DNA of 12,361 nucleotides from Larix sibirica (Eukaryota > Streptophyta > Pinopsida > Pinales > Pinaceae): contig NWUY0300014653.1 of assembly GCA_004151065.3 (NCBI GenBank), forward strand, positions 19,095 through 31,455. The letters run 5' to 3'. Below, one piece after another: positions 8,707 through 12,361 of this stretch. Position 1 is the stretch's first letter, and each line of letters begins with the position of its first letter. Both the position numbers and the translations under genes were made by a program. The notes under the pieces are model-generated. The model did no database searches, was not told the DNA's origin, and worked only from the letters and a program-made list of their open reading frames with translations.

Positions 8707-8824
8707 TCATAGGAAGAGCTAAATGGTAGAGGGGCATGCACCCAAAACTCTTAGATATCCATGCTATAACTTGTCTTTGATTTGGGGTGGTTTTAACACC
8801 ATTGTTGTGCTCTACCATTATACT

Positions 8825-9501
8825 TGTTCCTCCACGTGTCTATAGATTTTGAGCATGTAGATATAGGAACTAATACAAGAAAGACATACTGTGAAAAAGA
8901 GATCAATAATCAACTATTCATGTGAAAAATGTATTAACATTAATCATCACGCAAAAAGCTAGAACATATAATAAGAGAGAATGATATATTTCATTAACCA
9001 TCAATTGATGAAGAGAATTGCAATAAATAGGCAAGGAAATTTGAATTAGGATAGGAGGCAGTTTGAATTGCTCATGTAGTTCATGAGGTGCTAGTGAGGC
9101 TTAACTAGAGCCACTGACCCTTAGTTATCCATGCACACTCTCCAATTTGAGTTACACTGACCCAAGACTCCCCAACCACTAGTTCTAATTGAGTGATGTA
9201 CATACAATTGATTGTATGTGCATGCAAATCCATGAAATATCTCAACCGGGGCATTAATGACTCAAGAGGGTTATTTAGGGTTAGTTAGGACCTAGATTAG
9301 TGGAGTGCATCTAGCCGTCAACTAGTTACTGACTCAATCACTCCTAAACTCAAGGAAAACTCATTAAATTAGGGAATGCACTCCCAAAACTAGGAATGCA
9401 TCTTAGGGGCGACTCAAGTGGTCAATTTGGATGGGGTTTGGCCCACTAGATTCATCCAGTCATGGTATAGGTAACTAGGTAGAGTTTTGTTTTCTCTAAC
9501 A
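8825..9501 (-). repeat. Long terminal repeat (3' LTR of a minus-strand copia-type element)
   Basis: On the minus strand the segment starts TGTTAGAGAAAAC (from 9501) and ends GGAGGAACA (8825), about 677 bp with TGTT/AACA ends. A run of six G lies immediately upstream, as a polypurine tract does before a 3' LTR. CCTATTTATTGC (about 9022-9033, minus strand) is a possible TATA region. The inner end is uncertain: a second AACA at 8803 is also possible. After 8825 the minus strand reads TGGTAGAGCAC, which resembles a primer site with three bases missing. If real, that would make this a 5' LTR, but the polypurine tract and the upstream Gag favour 3'. Confidence 0.55.
9200..9219. repeat. Perfect inverted repeat inside the LTR
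   Basis: ACATACAAT and ATTGTATGT form 9-base arms around a 2-base TG loop. It lies in the likely U3 part of the minus-strand LTR. It could be a binding site or simply an AT-rich palindrome. Confidence 0.8.
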
Positions 9502-9511
9502 CCCCCCATAA
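9502..9511 (-). other. Candidate polypurine tract
   Basis: On the minus strand the bases immediately before the LTR start TGTTAG read GTTATGGGGGG. A G-rich purine tract directly abutting the 3' LTR is the standard plus-strand primer of LTR retrotransposons. It is short, so the call depends on the LTR call beside it. Confidence 0.5.
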
Positions 9512-9915
9512 CCCTAACTAGGTGAAAATAAAAATGAAAAATGGGTCTCAACAATTTGTAACCATATTAGGTACCCATGCACACAAGAATCTTTGAAAAA
9601 TGGGTAAGAGGGAAAAACCACACTGGACCCCCCGATAAAAAAAATCTAAAAAAGAGAAGGATAACCTACTTAGAAGGAGCCTTCCATTTCAAGGCATGCA
9701 ATATCTTGGTGAATTGCTTCCCGATGAAGGGATGTGCGAAGATCCCTGCAAACGTCGGTGAACACATTCTTCTGTTGGAATCCATGTGAGCCCATTCATG
9801 AGATACACACACTTTTAAGTGCTTGAATGATGGTCCTTAACCATTCCTTGCTTCAAATAAAGGGAACTCCTTGAATATTTTGTGTGGAACTTGGTATTAG
9901 TAGGAGCAAAGGTTT
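9512..9915. other. Unassigned internal sequence between decayed Gag and polypurine tract
   Basis: No copia protease, integrase, reverse transcriptase or RNase H is visible on the minus strand. A plus-strand frame at 9577-9789 is open for 70 codons and looks fairly protein-like after 9660 (EGAFHFKACNILVNCFP), but I cannot identify it. It runs against the direction of the surrounding element. Confidence 0.4.
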
Positions 9916-10059
9916 TAGATCCAAAGTATGAAGAGACATACTGGAGGTCTTCTTAAATGAGAACTTGATTTGGGACAAGTTCTCTCGTAGATCCTAAGTA
10001 TAAAGATACATTTTGGAGGCCTTATTCAATTAGAACTTGATGTTGGGAATATTTTGAAT
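9916..10059. repeat. Tandem duplication of a 72-bp unit
   Basis: Units 9916-9987 and 9988-10059 start TAGATCCAAAGTATGAAGAG and TAGATCCTAAGTATAAAGAT and align without gaps, with moderate divergence. The period is a multiple of three, and on the minus strand both copies read as a similar peptide (QVLI..GLQNVSLYLGS and QVLI..DLQYVSSYFGS). It follows directly on the possible protease start. Confidence 0.8.
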
Positions 10060-10770
10060 CAAGGATGCATGGGGTAGAAACTACAGTAAGTGCATACATG
10101 CACCTGTCTTTCTTTTGTGTGGAACTTTTTTTGTTGAACTCCTTCTCTTCCTTTTCTTCATTTTTTTTTGTACATGCAAAATTCTTCTTTATATGGGACT
10201 ATATTGCAGTAAGGATACCATGACTGCTCCTCTTTGATTTCCATCATTGGATTTGAAGTCTTCATGAGAAACCCTTGGTTTTCGCTCCTTTTGTCCCATG
10301 TATGGGGGATTTTGCTTGCTTGTTCCCTTCTTCCCATCATTGGCTACAAGTGAATGCACATTTGAGGTATTTTGGAGGCCCATTTGTGAGAATTTATCTT
10401 GATATTGAAGGAGGGAGGTAACAAATACATCCAAATTAGGAATTTTGTAGGTGGATCCAAGAGGCAATCTTGTGGAATGAAAAGTAGAAACAGAGATACT
10501 GTAATCATGACCCAATCTGGAGAGAATAGAGAGTACCATTTGTGAGCCATCCTTCTTTATCTTACATGTCTTGAACTGCAAGAGAACTAGTTTGAACTTG
10601 ATGGGCTCAAGTTCATTAGTCCACCTCCAATTGATGGCCCCTCATTTCATCTTGTGTTTCGAAGAGGGTGGACAGGGTGGTCCACACTTCATTTGGAGTC
10701 TTCCTAGATTCAATGTGGTAGAGTATTTGATAGGGCCACACTATAGGTATCAATTGCATTCATAATTCCC
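10055..10770 (-). pseudogene. Ty1/copia Gag (UBN2 type), with a decayed zinc knuckle and possible protease start
   Basis: On the minus strand this reads as the capsid-like Gag of a copia element, distinct from the one at 594-1650. HIESRKTPNEVWTTLSTLFE and QDEMRGHQLE (about 10630-10717) lead into SQMVLSILSRLGHDYSI, then VSTFHSTRLPLG and VTSLLQYQDKFSQMGLQ (within 10189-10581). A lysine-rich linker and a knuckle follow: YPYCNIVPYKEEFC just above 10160. Compared with CX2CX4HX4C, the first Cys and the His are both Tyr. Next is a Lys/Glu linker, then CILDSKYSQH (ILDS at 10055-10066), which aligns with the copia protease start ILDSGAS. The Gag N-terminus is not visible, there are stops and frame changes (near 10610 and 10190), and nothing of the remaining Pol follows. 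Gag packages element RNA into virus-like particles in the cytoplasm; this copy cannot make an intact one. Confidence 0.82.
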
Positions 10771-11640
10771 TTTCTACTGTTATGGAGTAGCAATTAGGCA
10801 TAAGATCACCCCTTTTTGTAGCCTAGGATATGATTTTATTTTATTATGAAGTAATGATGGTTATGTAGTAATATTTCTTGTGATTAACATGTTTTTAAAG
10901 AGCTAATTAGTGGATGAGTGCTATTTTGCAAATAAGCGCAAGTTTAATGACAACTATGAAAACAACAGATTGAGCCTTCCCAAGTTACACATTTATATAA
11001 AGAAATCTCGACATAGTTATTCCTAGTTGACCTCAAGAAGAAACAAAAGAGGAACTCAAGATCATTCTACCAATATCCCCTGATTTCCATGGATGAAAAA
11101 TCTAGAATAGATTGATATCGTGATATCCAAAGAAGACATTTGAGGATACTTTTTGAAATTATGTAATAAATAGGGACTCACACATAGCGTGAAACTCTCT
11201 CTGATTTTATCATTTTTGTTTAGACATTTTCCTTTACACAACACTCAACTTTTGTACTACGTTGATATGAATTCTCAACCAACTTAATGAAAGAACTGCG
11301 TTTCATATTACTTGTGATTTCATAGTTTAATTTAGCTCTTGTAATACAATTTGAGGTGGCCCCCCTCATTGTGTTGAGAAAGAGTTCTATGTTTTCTTTA
11401 TTATTAGATTAAAAACATTTCTTTGTTTTGATCCATTAGATAACTGTACTTCGTTTAAAATATCATTTGGTAGTTAAAATATAAGTTTGGAAATTTCCTA
11501 TTTTCATCCATATGATTGTATAACGGTGCATGTAGTTTTATTATATGGTGTTTGTAGTCCTGTAGGTGCGTTCCAAAAGACAGTTTAGTTAGATTTACAT
11601 TGGAACAATTTAGTCAGATTTATGATATTATGCATTTCAG
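10771..11640. other. Unassigned stretch, no 5' LTR found
   Basis: This is where the 5' LTR and primer site of the minus-strand Gag element should lie. I find neither a second copy of the 8825-9501 sequence nor a complement of TGGTATCAGAGC. AATAAATAGGGA at about 11166 is a TATA-like sequence on the plus strand, followed by a CT-rich leader-like stretch, but no gene is attached. Confidence 0.5.
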
Positions 11641-11764
11641 CCTTGGGTTTAGATTAGTTTCTTTTGTGATTTCATAGATTATAATGTTTCAACTTTCACC
11701 TAAATAAAATTCCATTTCCTTAGATTAAGTTTTTCAAAGCAATTCTTAGAATATATTTTCTTCC

Positions 11765-11872
11765 TTTCCTAGATTAGAATTCTTCTTTCATAGATTAGAA
11801 TTATGCTTTCATAGATTAGATTTATCCTTTCATTAATTAGATTTCCATGATTTCCTAGATTGTCAGATCATT
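11765..11872. repeat. Minisatellite of a 21-bp unit, about five copies
   Basis: Units close to TTTCATAGATTAGAATTATGC start at 11765, 11786, 11807 and 11828 (exact 21-base period), then at 11851 after a 23-base step. Related single copies lie outside the array: GATTTCATAGATTATAAT near 11669, TTCCTTAGATTAAG near 11716 and GATTTCATAGTTTAAT near 11316. The array therefore seems to be part of a longer, more eroded repeat field. Confidence 0.88.
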
Positions 11873-12038
11873 TCCTTCAACAAGTAGATGTTATTGTTAA
11901 ACATGTTTTCATGCTTTCATAAACATAGAATTTATATGCTTATCTTTAATCAGTCACTTCCAATTCCATAGAATAAACCTTTAGATAGGATTCCCTCAAC
12001 AGTTGCACATACAGTGTGTAGTGCCTCTTAAGTTTGTA

Positions 12039-12039
12039 N
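12039..12039. other. Second single unresolved base
   Basis: A lone N lies between unassigned sequence on the left and clear copia integrase on the right. Up to about 40 bases left of it (minus-strand TTHCMCNC) could be a decayed continuation of the integrase. It may therefore be either a base ambiguity or a contig join. Confidence 0.5.
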
Positions 12040-12361
12040 CTACATCAACCCAAAACATCAATTTCACATTCTTGAAAAATAACATGGAACGTACCATATT
12101 CAAGAGTGTCTTGTTCATTCTTTCTACCACACCATTCTATTGAGTATTGTATGGACCAATGGTTTGGTGCCTAATCCAGTGTTGTCTAAGATAGGCTTCA
12201 AATTCATTAGATGTATATTCTCCTCCATCAGTAGTACGAAGGGAAACGATATGAGATGTGCTTCATTTTTAATCCACACATAGAACTTTTTAAATGTTTT
12301 AAAGGGTTGATATTTATCTTTCAACAAATAAACTCAACACATCTTGGTGTAATCATCAATA
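12040..12361 (-). pseudogene. Ty1/copia integrase fragment with the catalytic glutamate region
   Basis: Read from 12361 down, this starts with the same integrase core as 594-760 (KYQPFKTFKKFY, a frameshift, then TTDGGEYTSNEF with the second catalytic Asp at 12227-12229). It continues past the point where the other copy is cut: YLRQHWIRHQTIGPYNTQ, a TAG stop at 12137-12139, then NGVVERMNKT with the catalytic Glu at 12122-12124, and MLFF...FWVDV up to the N. Integrase joins element DNA to the host chromosome. The stop replaces the second Gln of the usual PQQNG motif, and with the frameshift it disables the copy. It is cut by the window end and by the N at 12039. Confidence 0.9.
12195..12361. 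repeat. 167-bp exact direct repeat, copy 2
   Basis: Identical to 594-760 over its full length. The left boundary is sharp: 12191-12194 (ATAG) continues the integrase frame, while the bases before 594 are unrelated gypsy sequence. The right boundary is the window end. Confidence 0.97.

Noticed and set aside
8609-8818. 69-codon minus-strand ORF next to the LTR
   Set aside because: Half of it is the 116-bp tandem repeat read antisense, and no domain is visible. The ATGGTAGAGCAC at its start was also considered as a primer-binding site, but three bases of the tRNA-Met match are missing.
9490-9530. CTAACACCCCCC as the start of a second plus-strand LTR like that at 6214
   Set aside because: It resembles TGTAATACCCC only in the C run. 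It is better explained as the end of the minus-strand LTR and its polypurine tract.
10344-10550. 68-codon minus-strand ORF overlapping Gag
   Set aside because: It is an alternative frame of the same strand as the recognised Gag and has no similarity of its own.
1-12361. A circular molecule or direct terminal repeats of a virus or plasmid
   Set aside because: The repeat matches the right end but starts at 594, not at 1, and the content is plant retrotransposon remnants.
1-12361. Novel defence, CRISPR or gene-cluster system
   Set aside because: No regularly spaced identical repeats with unique spacers, no operon-like gene spacing, and no intact ORF above 130 codons. All recognised coding sequence is decayed LTR-retrotransposon.

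Overview
The window looks like nuclear DNA of a seed plant, probably a conifer. It is AT-rich and holds no intact protein gene. It is a mosaic of old, mutated LTR-retrotransposon pieces in low-complexity, non-coding sequence. The plant assignment rests on an LTR followed by an initiator-tRNA-Met primer site and on recognisable Ty1/copia and Ty3/gypsy domains. The conifer suggestion is inference from the style of the copia Gag and the heavy decay. I see no bacterial operon, CRISPR array, phage module, rRNA or functional tRNA gene.

Layout, left to right. 1-592 is a Ty3/gypsy reverse transcriptase/RNase H pseudogene on the minus strand. It ends at a single N (593). 594-1650 is a Ty1/copia pseudogene on the minus strand: Gag zinc knuckle, protease, GAG-pre-integrase and the start of the integrase. 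1651-6213 is mostly unassigned AT-rich sequence with three short tandem duplications, an unidentified exon-like ORF on the minus strand (2032-2220) and a faint zinc-knuckle-like stretch just before 6214. 6214-6939 is a well-formed LTR on the plus strand (TGTAA...TTACA) followed by a tRNA-Met primer-binding site, but no polymerase genes follow it. 7000-8800 is decayed internal or unassigned sequence with a 50-bp and a 116-bp tandem duplication; the latter carries tRNA-like A- and B-box motifs.

From about 10770 down to 8825, on the minus strand, lies a second, different copia-type element. It has a Gag with a mutated CCHC knuckle, perhaps the first residues of a protease, a 72-bp tandem duplication, a G-rich polypurine tract and a 3' LTR. 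Integrase, reverse transcriptase and RNase H are missing, so it is either an internally deleted copy or a Gag-only element. 10770-12038 is unassigned apart from a 21-bp-period minisatellite. After a second single N (12039), 12040-12361 is again copia integrase. Its last 167 bases are identical to 594-760.

The most consequential observation is about assembly. The exact 167-bp match begins at the base after the N at 593 and runs to the last base of the window, and it includes decayed, frameshifted sequence. The order of the first and last pieces is therefore doubtful. I found no convincing previously undescribed biological system.
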